DNA of 64,000 bases from Linnemannia hyalina (taxonomy: Eukaryota > Mortierellomycota > Mortierellomycetes > Mortierellales > Mortierellaceae), in NCBI GenBank assembly GCA_019671135.1, contig JAHRHY010000017.1, positions 434,001-498,000 on the forward strand. Direction: 5' to 3'. A model generated the notes under the pieces. It ran no database searches. It had not been told where the DNA came from and was given only the letters and a program-made list of their open reading frames with translations. Position 1 is the first letter of the stretch. Every line of letters begins with the position of its first letter. A program made the position numbers and the translations under genes. This document shows positions 12,074 through 22,400 of this stretch, one piece after another.

Positions 12074-12775
12074 ATGATCCACGATAATGCATCTCAGGCC
12101 ACTGACCTCTCAAGCGTCAAGGTCGTGTCTCGCCAGGCGTCGATCCGGTCGATCAAGCCCTCGAAGATGTCAATTCTCGACAATGTGTTCTTTTGCGCAT
12201 TCCTGTGCGCTGTCGGTGGATGTGCTGCTGCAGCCCAGGGATCGATCAATGCCCAGATGGGCAAGTTCTCTGGCAAGGGCCTCTCCTCGACCTTGGTCTT
12301 CTGCATCGGTAAGTACAGCAAAAGCAAAGATCAGTTGCTGCGATCTGATTGGATGCAAGTAATTTTGGAAGTGTTACGAAGAAGAGGAACATCTCATTCG
12401 TCAAAGCCTAATGAATTCTTTATTCTCCCAATTATCCTCTCTCCATCAACAGGTGCCGTGACATCCCTCATCTACTTCCTCATCGAGGTCCGCGGCCGCC
12501 CACCAGCAAATCTGGCCATTATGCTCGCTAAAGCTCCCATCTGGGCCTGGACAGGCGGTGTCCTCGGCGCCGTCTATGTCACCATCACCATCCTCTCCAT
12601 CCCCACCCTCGGTGCCGGAACTACCACCGCTATTCTTATCTCTGCCAAGTTGATCTTTTCCTGCATCATTGACAATTTCGGCCTCTTTGGCGTCAACAAG
12701 CGTCCCTTTACCATCTTCCGTGCCTTGGCTGCCCTTGGTCTCATTGGCTGTGTTGCCGTCATTGCTGCCTTCTAA
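12074..12775 (+). CDS. YdcZ-like DMT-superfamily membrane protein
   Basis: Two exons, 12074-12308 and 12453-12775, give 185 residues. The core matches the small transporter family typified by bacterial YdcZ (DUF606), part of the drug/metabolite transporter superfamily: an AAAAQGSINAQMGKFSG segment after the first membrane helix, WAWTGGVLGAVYVT and SIPTLGAGTTTAILISAKL in the middle, and DNFGLFG followed by a last helix at the C terminus. About five membrane helices are visible, enough for one DMT half. An N-terminal 30-residue serine/lysine-rich tail precedes them. The substrate is unknown. The 144-nt intron (GTAAGT...CAACAG) is a multiple of three and contains no stop, so the unspliced transcript also has an open frame; splicing is preferred because the intron translation breaks the domain. 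Confidence 0.78.
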   Translation: MIHDNASQATDLSSVKVVSRQASIRSIKPSKMSILDNVFFCAFLCAVGGCAAAAQGSINAQMGKFSGKGLSSTLVFCIGKYSKSKDQLLRSDWMQVILEVLRRRGTSHSSKPNEFFILPIILSPSTGAVTSLIYFLIEVRGRPPANLAIMLAKAPIWAWTGGVLGAVYVTITILSIPTLGAGTTTAILISAKLIFSCIIDNFGLFGVNKRPFTIFRALAALGLIGCVAVIAAF

Positions 12776-13631
12776 AGGAAGGGAGGGTCCGAGATTGCCG
12801 AGCCTCTCGTTCATTGTCATCTTTTTTCCTTTCTTCATTTTCACCGAGAGACACATCCAACAACACTTTCTACTATATTATTACTTTGTACTATTTCCTT
12901 TTTTTTTTATTGATGGGCATAGATGCGTTACGGGGACGTGCGCATCCCATGGAAGAATCAAGCAACTCCTCTCCAACCCCTCTCTTCATTCTTCTTTCGG
13001 AGAAGGGGGGAAAGGGTCCGGAAGTACTTTTTTCAACCTAAACAAATCGCTTTATACCAGGTGCTTCTTTTGGCTCCATTAGGGAGTGACTAAGAGCAGG
13101 GGGACGATTGAAAACGATAGGGACGACGATGTTACAACAGCACGCACAAACACCAAATAAAAAAGAGCTACGACTCTGTGTATATATATACTATTCTTTA
13201 TCTTTTCAATTGAGAGTTTGAATAAGCACACGAAGAGGAACGGGAAGTGAGCGAAGAGACGGTTATGATTCCGTTTGTTTATTTGAGTAGGCTGCCCTAG
13301 ACATGCCCGCGTTTTTTATTATTACGTCTGTGTATGCGATAGGATTGATCACTCTCCCTCTTTCTCTGGTTGCACAAGAAAAAAACGCCACGGGAATTCC
13401 GTCAGTGGGACTGCTTTTTTATTTGAGTGACTGGGGAGTATTCTTTTGTTCCTCACACCTTTCGCTCACACCCTTCTTCTCCGCGTAACTCTCCACCACG
13501 GCAACCAGCCAGGACTACAGGACACACGAAACTTATCCTTCTCACACGACATACACGCGCATCCTCACAACGAAAACACGCGATCACACCACAAGGTCGA
13601 ACAAATAGCAACAGCAAAGGAAAACACGAGG
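12776..13631. other. Intergenic region
   Basis: Holds the 3' UTR of the transporter gene (an AATAAA-like signal near 13156) and the upstream region of the next gene, with a TATATATATA run near 13180-13190. I see no coding sequence with family similarity. Confidence 0.5.
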
Positions 13632-15689
13632 ATGGCAAACCACGAGCAGGAGTACGAGGAGTGGTTCCAGAACATGGGTTGGCACTTCAACTCCAACAAC
13701 GACTTTGTCGACAAACACGGTGAGTTCTCCTTTTTCATTCTCATTTTTATTCTTTGACGCTGCCTTTTAACAATGTAAAGCATCGGAGCAAATCACTTGT
13801 AGAGATGTGGTATGTTGACATATAGGGTTTCTTTGGTTGAGGCAATAGGCAACATGTTTGATTTCGGGACCCAGTCAGACTACTACGAGTTCGTCCATGG
13901 TAATCTTTTCTCCTTCGTTTTCCTTGCATCCGTTATTGTTCGTGTTCATTTGACCAATCGTGTCAAGCATTGGTAACTAGAATATCAAATTTAATACGAG
14001 ATACTCGACACGATGATGGATATTTTTTTTTCTCACTGACACAGATAAGCTCCAGGTGATGCTGCATGACCGGCTCATGCAGGGTTTTGGATTCCAGAAG
14101 ATCGCCATCCCCTGGGATCCTAACGAGGACTTTTCGAGAACTAGGGGTCGTATCCCACCCGACTGTCCTCGAGTCTTTGCAACGTGAGTTGCTTTTCCCC
14201 CCGTGGGTGTTTTTATATTTTGACATTGTTATTATCATTACGAGCATTGAAAAAGTATCATCAGCAGTGATCTCCACTGATCAACCATCGATACCAGCGT
14301 GCAAACAACTCGCATCTCCTTTCACCACTGTTAACCTCTTCATTCTTCTTCCCTCCCTTTCTAAACTCTTACAGCAAGGATGTACTTGTAAACCCAAAAG
14401 TCCTCATCATCGTGCAAGGACTTGGGAAAGTCGCACCTGGACAATGGGCACGGAAGCTGTTCACCAATGGACACAGGGGTCAATTCGATCATGCATCTCA
14501 GATTCCCTATATCGATAGGGCGCAACATCTGGGGTGGGCGGTTATTTTGTGTGACCCGAATCGAGCAGAGCTGGCTCCTGCGGCTGCGGCTGCGCCGGGT
14601 CCGATGTCAATGTGGCTGAGCGGTGGGGGTAAAAGCAGGGGTGGTCCGCAGGGGAGGGCGGATCATGTCCGACGCGTTTGGGAGGAGTTGATTCGGTAAG
14701 AGGTGTTTTCTTTTGTTTGTTTATTGGGAATTATTGCCAAAAGATGGACATGGCAGTAAGTTGACAGATAGATATTGACAATGCTAATTATTTCATTATT
14801 TTTTTTTTCTCTTGATACCTGTGTTCCTATAGGAAATCTTCGGCAAAGTGCGTCATGTTTGTGGCTTTCAGTGCAGGAACCGCGGCTACACTGGATCTTT
14901 ATGACACCTATCGTAAGTTTTCTATTCTTCGATGCTGCCCTTATGTCACTTTTGCGTTGATTATCGAGGATGGGGGGTTTTTTTTTCACACGCTTGACCT
15001 TTTTACTAAGATTTCCCTCCCTCCTCGTTTTGTAACATAGGCAAGGAGTTCATCAGACGTGTCAAGGCGGTAGTGTTGTTGGACGGGATTACAGGGTCGA
15101 GTCATTATCGCAAAAGGGACGGCGAATGGTTGTTCAACGTAACGTATTGGGACACAATGGCTGATTGGCGGACGTAAAACGTGCTGAGCCTCCTACAGAC
15201 ATCCAGCATATTTATCATTCCCTTTTTATTTTTTCTGGATTATTTCGGTTATAGAACACCAGGACGTTCTCGCAGTGGGGCTGTGCTGGATCACTCGGAA
15301 ATGCAGAAGAAGCCAAGAGTAAGCCCTTTAACAAACACACTTTCACCACGTACTCCTCAGCATGAACTCTCCAACACCATGCAGTGAGTACATCGAACAT
15401 ATGTCTAACATACACTATGTTTGCACTGTTTTCACGATACTTAGCTAACGATCATGACTCGGTCCCTGGAGTAGCGGTGGTTAGAGTGTTTGAGTTCTTG
15501 GAGAGGCAACACAATCGGTTCAATGCTCAGTTGCCCGATGAGCAGTACCACAGGATCCGCTCGCTCTACCATCGCCAAACTAGTGCTTTTGGACGAGGGG
15601 TAACGAAACCTTTCTCGTCCACTTCCTCCTCGTCCACTTCCTCTCGCCATAGATTGAAGCCAATTGGCGCGCGAAATGAGGTGAAATAA
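13632..15689 (+). CDS. Arb2/FAM172-like protein
   Basis: Eight exons assemble to 361 residues: 13632-13719, 13849-13899, 14045-14183, 14375-14695, 14833-14912, 15041-15138, 15255-15318 and 15445-15689. All junctions keep frame. The central part resembles the Arb2 domain of FAM172A and fission yeast Arb2, an alpha/beta-hydrolase-like fold linked to co-transcriptional and heterochromatic RNA silencing. Supporting motifs are DCPRVFAT, VLIIVQGLGKVAPGQWARKL, ASQIPYIDRAQHLGWAVILCDPN, RRVWEELIRKSSAKCVMFVAFSAGTAA (quoted in parts in the family as the nucleophile strand), and a C-terminal VVRVFEFLE. The usual HSYGG nucleophile elbow is FSAGT here, so the histidine before the serine is lost. The last two introns are the least certain; the donor GTAACG at 15139 is weak but restores a family-like tail. 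Confidence 0.75.
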
Positions 15690-15808
15690 GATGACTGCAG
15701 TTGATTTTGGTAGCGCGCAAGGTAGACGCTAAACTAAACAAAAACAAGGAACCTACGCAAACATGATTGAATTGAAAAAAAAGAAACACAAAACATCTTT
15801 ACTGCCAT

Positions 15809-17830
15809 TCATGATAATACCTGAGGACTACACAGAGCAACACCTCTACTTTTCAACAACTCCCGGATCTGTCTATCAACCTCCGCATCCGGATGGAATT
15901 TACTACAAAGCATATTCTTCAACCTCGGCCAATGATCCAACATCCACTGGATATCCTCTAGAGTCATCTTTTGCTGGAAGTTATAGACGCACTTGATGTA
16001 TTCTATAGACTCACCCCAGGTCGAGAGGAGGTCGAGGCCATGGGCTAGGTTGAGTTGGAGATCGAGGGTGCCTGGTGGGGAGATGACGTAGTTGCGTTCG
16101 AAGGTTTTGAGGTTTCGGAGACGTGCTAGTTGGGCGTATACTGCTTTCTGTGCTTCCCTTGTTGTTGTTATTGTTGTTGTTGGGGAGGACGCGGGGTTGT
16201 GGTTGAAGACGATCACGAGGGAAAGGTGCTTCATCTTGTGACAGGCCCAGTCTTTGGTCCGTTTGAGGATCCCCGTCATGTTGACCATTGCTGCAGAAAA
16301 GTCCTCTAATACGGGGCATGACTCCAATAGCTCAAAGACATTGTCGCTGGTGAGACTTGAGTAGGACGAGATATCCAAAACCCTGATAGACGCAGACAGT
16401 CGCCTTGGCGGTGGCGATACTAATCTCGGAGGTGTTGAGAAAGGAAAACAAGGATCCCGGGGCAGATGATCGATGGGCATGGCGCGGAAAGGAACCCGCT
16501 CCTGGACCAACTCCCGAAACGCCAGAGGGCCAAAGTTTGGACTGGATAACTGAAGACTCGTCAATCGATGCAGGCGCTTCAATAGCCGCGCGATTACCAA
16601 GTCCGGGACATCCTTCCACGTGGTTTGAATCGACTCGAGATGTGGTAGCGGCCATCTCTCTCCTGACCGACCCTCGTCTTCCTCCGTCTCGTCGTTCTCA
16701 TCTTCAGCAGTCTTCCATCCATATGTTCCTCGTAAGCCGGGTGTGTCTCCAAGGAGTCCTCCAAAGAACCAGGCAACAACGTTTCCGTTCTGAAGGTTCA
16801 ATCGCTCTGACCGAGCAGCGTCTGACCGCGAATCGCCACCATTCCATTGGAAACACCGAAGATTCACGCATTTTCGGATCATCCTGGCCTGCCCAAAGAC
16901 TGAAATCCTCGTCGGATCTCGGTCGCCTGGTTTAAAAACGGACGTTAATTTCAGTGTCGTGATTGCTGGGAGAGTCAAGGAGTCGTCCGCGTACACTTCA
17001 TCAGGCCATTCGTCAAAGGTGCACATATCCAGCTCGACCGACCGAGAAGGGGTAGACCTTGTCGTCTTAATCAAAGGAGGCGGAGGAGGAGACCGTCTCC
17101 CAATTTTGGGATGACGGGCGCAACACATTGTCGTCGTCGTTGATGTCAAAGGAAGCGAAGGAGGAGGAGGAGGAGGAGGAAGAGAAGGAGGAGGCTTTCT
17201 CTCGGTTTTGGGATGACGGGCAGGAACAATTCCTGCCGCTGTTAATGCGCGTTTAAGAGCCTCCGCATCACCTCCACAGATCTCCCAAAACGCCTCCAAC
17301 TCGCGCAACGACACATCCAAATATCTCACCTCCAGCGTCCTAATCCTCCGACACCTCCTCACAGCCTCCCACACTTCCTTATTCACCACCCACTGTCGCT
17401 CCTTGGGCACCGCAACCCTCACGGACAAATCCCTCAACGACCCCGCATTCGCCAGTATCACCCCCATAAGCCTTCTCAAATTCTCTTCATGATCCCTCGG
17501 ATCAAACCGTCTATACTTCATCGTACAGATGTGTAACTCCTGCAAGGTACCGCGAAAGGCTGTGAGGTAGTGCGGTGGGAAGGTATTGATGAGGTGGAGG
17601 CCTCGGATAAGGTGTTGGTGACGCGTGAGGGCTTGTTTAGGAGGGATAAGGAATAGGTGTTTTGGTTTTTGAGGGGATTTGATGAGGATGGTTGACCAGA
17701 GGTGTGGAGTGAATGCGTGGTGGAAGGCGTGGGAGACGCGGATGCAGGCGTAGAGGTCTTTTGGGGTGAGCTGTTGAGTGATGAGGGGGAGGATCTCGGG
17801 CAGGTCGAGCGCATGAGGGCGTGCAGGCAT
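15809..17830 (-). CDS. F-box protein with leucine-rich region
   Basis: A single open frame of 673 residues on the minus strand. The N terminus (ALDLPEILPLITQQLTPKDL, then ACIRVSHAFHHAFTPHLW, residues about 7-45) is a typical fungal F-box, which would bind Skp1 in an SCF ubiquitin ligase. The rest is irregular leucine-rich sequence with segments such as LRDLSVRV, IRTLEVRYLDVSLRELE and RVLDISSYSSL that may choose the substrate. Proline-rich low-complexity insertions with two copies of a RHPKxxRxxPP motif lie at about 205-260. It ends tail-to-tail 119 bp from the Arb2-like gene. The 5' leader contains a (GA)n repeat. The substrate is unknown. Confidence 0.82.
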   Translation of the reverse strand: MPARPHALDLPEILPLITQQLTPKDLYACIRVSHAFHHAFTPHLWSTILIKSPQKPKHLFLIPPKQALTRHQHLIRGLHLINTFPPHYLTAFRGTLQELHICTMKYRRFDPRDHEENLRRLMGVILANAGSLRDLSVRVAVPKERQWVVNKEVWEAVRRCRRIRTLEVRYLDVSLRELEAFWEICGGDAEALKRALTAAGIVPARHPKTERKPPPSLPPPPPPPSLPLTSTTTTMCCARHPKIGRRSPPPPPLIKTTRSTPSRSVELDMCTFDEWPDEVYADDSLTLPAITTLKLTSVFKPGDRDPTRISVFGQARMIRKCVNLRCFQWNGGDSRSDAARSERLNLQNGNVVAWFFGGLLGDTPGLRGTYGWKTAEDENDETEEDEGRSGERWPLPHLESIQTTWKDVPDLVIARLLKRLHRLTSLQLSSPNFGPLAFRELVQERVPFRAMPIDHLPRDPCFPFSTPPRLVSPPPRRLSASIRVLDISSYSSLTSDNVFELLESCPVLEDFSAAMVNMTGILKRTKDWACHKMKHLSLVIVFNHNPASSPTTTITTTREAQKAVYAQLARLRNLKTFERNYVISPPGTLDLQLNLAHGLDLLSTWGESIEYIKCVYNFQQKMTLEDIQWMLDHWPRLKNMLCSKFHPDAEVDRQIRELLKSRGVALCSPQVLS

Positions 17831-17928
17831 CGCGCTTCTCTTTCTTTTGTTAATGTCAGCGTGTGTGAGGGTGTGAGGGTCTGAGTGAATGAGGTGAATG
17901 AGGTGTCGTTTTTTTTATTTGGTGTTGA

Positions 17929-17929
<1 letters not shown>

Positions 17930-17960
<31 letters not shown>

Positions 17961-17961
17961 A
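17930..17961. repeat. (GA)n microsatellite
   Basis: About 30 bp of alternating G and A lie roughly 100 bp upstream of the F-box start codon, within its likely 5' leader. Confidence 0.8.
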
Positions 17962-18109
17962 ACTGTGAGGGAGCAAGGACCAGGGAGAAAAAGGCGGCGT
18001 GCCCATTGTGTGTGTGGTGGTAAAAAAACAAACGTGTTAAACGGTTGATTGATGTCGCTTTAAAGTCAAAACGTCTCAGATTACCTTCGTTCCGCCATCA
18101 AATTGCTGG

Positions 18110-18333
18110 TCAGGGTCTTTCAAACCTCTGCTTATCAATGTCTTCGTCCGCATTGAGCAAGCAACCAGTACTGATCGTCTTCAAAGTCGGCCAATGATCC
18201 ATTATCCATCGAACGTCGTCCATCTCCGTATTCTGCCCTTTGGGATAACTGAAAAACAGATTCTTGATCGACTCACCCCACCCGGAGAGGAACTCAAGAC
18301 CGTGGCCGATTTTTATCTGTAGGTCGGTGGCAC
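18110..18333 (-). pseudogene. C-terminal fragment of an F-box gene
   Basis: About 73 codons on the minus strand align with the C terminus of the neighbouring F-box protein: DLQIKIGHGLEFLSGWGESI against DLQLNLAHGLDLLSTWGESI, then DDVRWIMDHWPTLK against EDIQWMLDHWPRLK. The frame is open up to TGA at 18110 but nothing upstream (toward 18400) continues the similarity. It is a truncated relic of a tandem copy, not a functional gene. Confidence 0.8.
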
Positions 18334-19408
18334 GATTTTAGTTCCAATCCATCCGCCAATTGCCTCTCTCTCTTTTCTGTGATCCTTTCTACTCCTATTG
18401 CTTCTCTCCACGGCTTTGCTTGCTGCAATTGCCCTTCACCAAAACTATCCATTCGAACTGCAAAGTGGAGTAAATGAAGGTGGTTATTGCCCGAGTTTTT
18501 TTTCCTTTTTACGACGACCGTTTTCTTTATATTGGATCAAATATTATTTCTGATGCCCCAGTCAATGAGATAGAGAGACTTATTAGTGATGGTTCCTGGC
18601 TGGGGATCCACCTGGTCCATATGATTTGGAGTGGGTGAGCAAGGGGAGGAGAGGTGAGAAACAATCCAAGTCAGAGTCGAAAAATTGGGAGGAAGGGTCT
18701 TTCTTATGGTGCGAGTGCACATGTTCATGTGGTTGTCACATCAATTGGGGATTGTCAAGTCGAGGGAAAAGAGCAGCGATGAGTAGGACAACGACAAGTT
18801 ATTATTGGGCGTGGGACCTGTCATTCTCATCAACAACTGGAAGGAACAAAAAGAAGTGGCGTTGCACAACTGTTGACGTTTGTCCTCCTGCGGAATTTAT
18901 CTTTGAAGTGTACCTACCCCCTTTCTTATCTTTCAGTTTTCTCACACTCACTCATGAGTTGTGGACATCTATTTTCCTCCTGTGTGAATGTGTGTGTCAT
19001 CAGCCCGCAGCAGCTAGTCATTTAAAAGGCTGAGTAGTTCGATGTATTGTTTGTGCAAGTCTTGCTAGTGCGGAGCAGACAATGATGAAGTCCTTTCCCT
19101 TGAAGACAACCTTTTTTTTTGTTGTCCGTAAGAGACAAACCTAAAAAGCCCGGACTTTTTTCTTTTTTCTTCATTGTTGTTGTTTGCACGACGCCTTAGC
19201 TCCCTTGGAGTGTTGTCGATAAATACTTTTTTTTTTCTTTCTGTTCTTTCTTTTCTTCTTCCTTCCACCCTTCTCTTCTCTCTCTCTCCTTTCTTCCGCC
19301 CTCTCTCCTCTTCGTCCTCCTCTCTACTCCTATTTCAAGTATTAACCTCTTGCAGTCATCAACCATCGATCGACCCCATCGACACTCTCACTTACTCATT
19401 CATACAAC
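18334..19408. other. Intergenic region upstream of ABCC transporter 1
   Basis: No gene recognised. From about 19240 to 19400 the sequence is strongly CT-rich and leads into the start codon of the ABCC gene, as expected for promoter and 5' leader. Short T and A runs are scattered through the rest. Confidence 0.5.
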
Positions 19409-22400
19409 ATGTCGATATCCGCACTATCGGGGCCATCTATATGGAACCACATCCAATCGCATTCCATTACCCACCATCCAATCAGTTCTATGGCTCTCGA
19501 TAACAACACCACCCCCCGCGATCCTATAACGATCTGGATCAACTATCTCATGAGCCACGGAGGATACCTCACCCTCCTGGGGGTTCCTTCTATCTTCGCC
19601 ATCATCGCAAACATCGGACGCCTTCGCTGGTTAAACAGCAACTGCAAAGCCCATGGTTATGGTAGAACCAACCTGATCTACTGGCCCACTCAATCGTTCA
19701 TCGTCCTTGCGGCGCTTGTCATGATCTCCCTTGCTGCTACTTTGGAATGGCACCACTCGGATTCCGATGGCATGTTGGCAGGCGTATTGTTGACTCTCGC
19801 TGCATGCGTAAGTAGTTTTCTTTGCTGTCTATCTCCATGCATGTGGAATTAGCTTGCATTTCCTCTCGTTCCCCTGGCTCTGCCTCCTTTCTCCCCTGTT
19901 AAAAAAGAACACCGAAAAAGGAGAATACCACATGCTGACCCAATGTTACCATCGAAAATTCTCCCTCTTAGCTGACGGCGCTTCCCTTGAATGCTGCTGC
20001 GCATCGCTTCGAGACTCGTTCGTCCGACTACCTCTTTTCGTTTCTCACCACAGCAGTATCGGCCTCATTGGTTGCCCTCTACATCCTCTCAGAGTCCGAC
20101 CCATGGCCCACATCGACCTTTGATCACATCTCCTACTTTGCCATGGCCATCATGTGTGCTCTCCTCGTCGAGTCCTTTCCTCGCACGGCGACCAAGGTCC
20201 AACGGCTCGCCCGGGAAAAGGAAAATTTGAGCGATTACCAGCAAGCCAATCTCTGTTCCCGCCTCACATATCATTACTACCAACGGATCGTCAGTACCGG
20301 AGCAAGGCGTCCCCTCACTGGAGATGATCTGGTCAATACCACTCCTGCCAACCTAAACACGAACGTCAACTACCAGCAGGTGGTCGCCTACTGGGAGAGG
20401 AGCAAGGAGCGAGATCAGGCCAAGGGTAAGGAGCCCTCTTTCATTTGGACAGTCCTGGATGCCTACAAGGGCGATATCGCTGTGATGCTCAGCTACCGTG
20501 TTGCCGGTTTTGCTCTGCTTTATGTCCCTCCCATGCTGTTCGGTCAATTGCTCCAGTTCATCGGCGACTACTCTGCAGCGGTCCGTGACGGATCCCACCC
20601 CCCGCCGATGAAGATTGGGTTCATAATTGCAGGAGCCATGTTCATTTCCAACCTGGCTAGTACCTTTTTGCTCTGTGTTGCCTTCCAGGGCAACACGGAT
20701 TTGGGTCTCCAAGCTCGTGCAGCGACGATTGCAATGATTTATCGCAAATCCCTCCGCCTCTCCCCTCAGGCTAAGCAATCGTGCACCCTGGGTGAGATTA
20801 CTAACCATATGGCCGTCGATGCTGAGCGTTGGGTCGATGCCTCGATCTACTTGCCGTTGCTTGTTACTGTCCCGTAAGCGCTTTTCAATAGCTATTTCGG
20901 ATGTGTGGTTTATTTTTGCAGGCAGTAGACTTCCATGGATCTGTATGCACCAGACATGAATGGTCCGTTTGTTGCAGGTCTGTTGTTATCTCGTCACTCC
21001 TTATTGACCTCTCTCTCTCTCTGTCTGTCTCATCCCCCCCCCCCCTCCTCCCTCTCCTTTCCTTCTCACCTCTTTCCTTTTACCCCTTTCTATTCACAGA
21101 TTCGAATTGGTTGTTGCGATCTACCTTCTCTATCAACTGCTCGGATGGTCGCTGTTTGCTGGACTGGCTGTCTTTTTTATCCTGGTCCCCATCCAGGTCA
21201 AGATGGCTGGTGTCATGAACGGATTCCAGGACGAGAAGCTCAAGTGGATGGACAGCCGTCTCCGCCTCATGACCGAGATCCTAACCAACATCAAGATCGT
21301 CAAGCTGTACAACTGGTAAGTGGTCATTTATTCTTCCTTTTGTTCTTTTGTTGGGCTTAGTGTTGATGTGAGGAAATAAAATCTTTCCCGAGAGGCGAAT
21401 CATAATATGCTAATCAACTCCACGGCTCCCCTATCTATTCTTCTTTCCTGTCCCTCGTTTTATTACCTTCAGGGAGGTGCCCTTTCGCCAAAAGATCAAC
21501 GTCCTCCGCACCAAAGAGTTGAAGGCCCTCAAAGGCCTGGCGACTGTCAGCTCCTTGTTGGCAATCATCTTTTCTTCAATCACTCTGCTCATGGCCCTGG
21601 TCACTTTCTCAGTCTATGCCTACATTGGTGGCCCCAACATGACCCCTGGAAAGCTGAGCTCGGAAATCATCTTTGTCAGTATCACCCTCTTTGGTATCAT
21701 GAACCGCCCGCTTGGCTTGGTCGCCCATATGATCTCCAAAACCATCGCTGTTGATGTCGCTATGAAACGTATCACGAACTTTCTGCTGATGGTAAGTCTT
21801 CTTAATTCTATTGTTATTCAACATAATGGATATCCATATTCATATCAGAGGACTAACAATGGCCATCTTTATATCATGTAGGAGGAGATCGATACGTCAG
21901 TCGTTAATCGTTATAGCCGCCAGCCAAGGTCGCTGACGTCTGGACAGGATGAGGAGCCCGTCTTGGCTGTCAACATTGAGCAGGGCACTTTTTCTTGGGA
22001 GAAACAGGAACCCGCCACCGCAACCTCAGTCGTCGACCAGGATACCTCGTCACTGGGAGAGAGACAGCCCCTTCTTTCGGCTGCCAGGACCCAACCTCAA
22101 TCGGCAATTGCTGTCAAGGCGACTCTCACCAACATCAGCCTTCGCGTTCCTGATGGTAATTTGACCGCCTTTGTTGGACGTATTGGTCAGGGCAAGTCGT
22201 CACTGATGAGCGCTATCATGGGTGAAATGTACAAGTTGCATGGATCTGTCACTGTCTATGGCGACCTCGCTTATGTTCCCCAGCAAGCATGGATCATCAA
22301 CGCTACTGTGAGTGCACAAATCATGAACCTCATTGAGTACTCTGTGGATTTGCAGCTCCTTTGCATGTCGCTAACGTTTTCCGTTTGCAATAATTAGGTC

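Noticed and set aside
12309..12452. Reading the YdcZ-like gene as one exon of 233 residues
   Set aside because: The extra 48 residues are charged, break a conserved membrane segment and are bounded by consensus splice sites.
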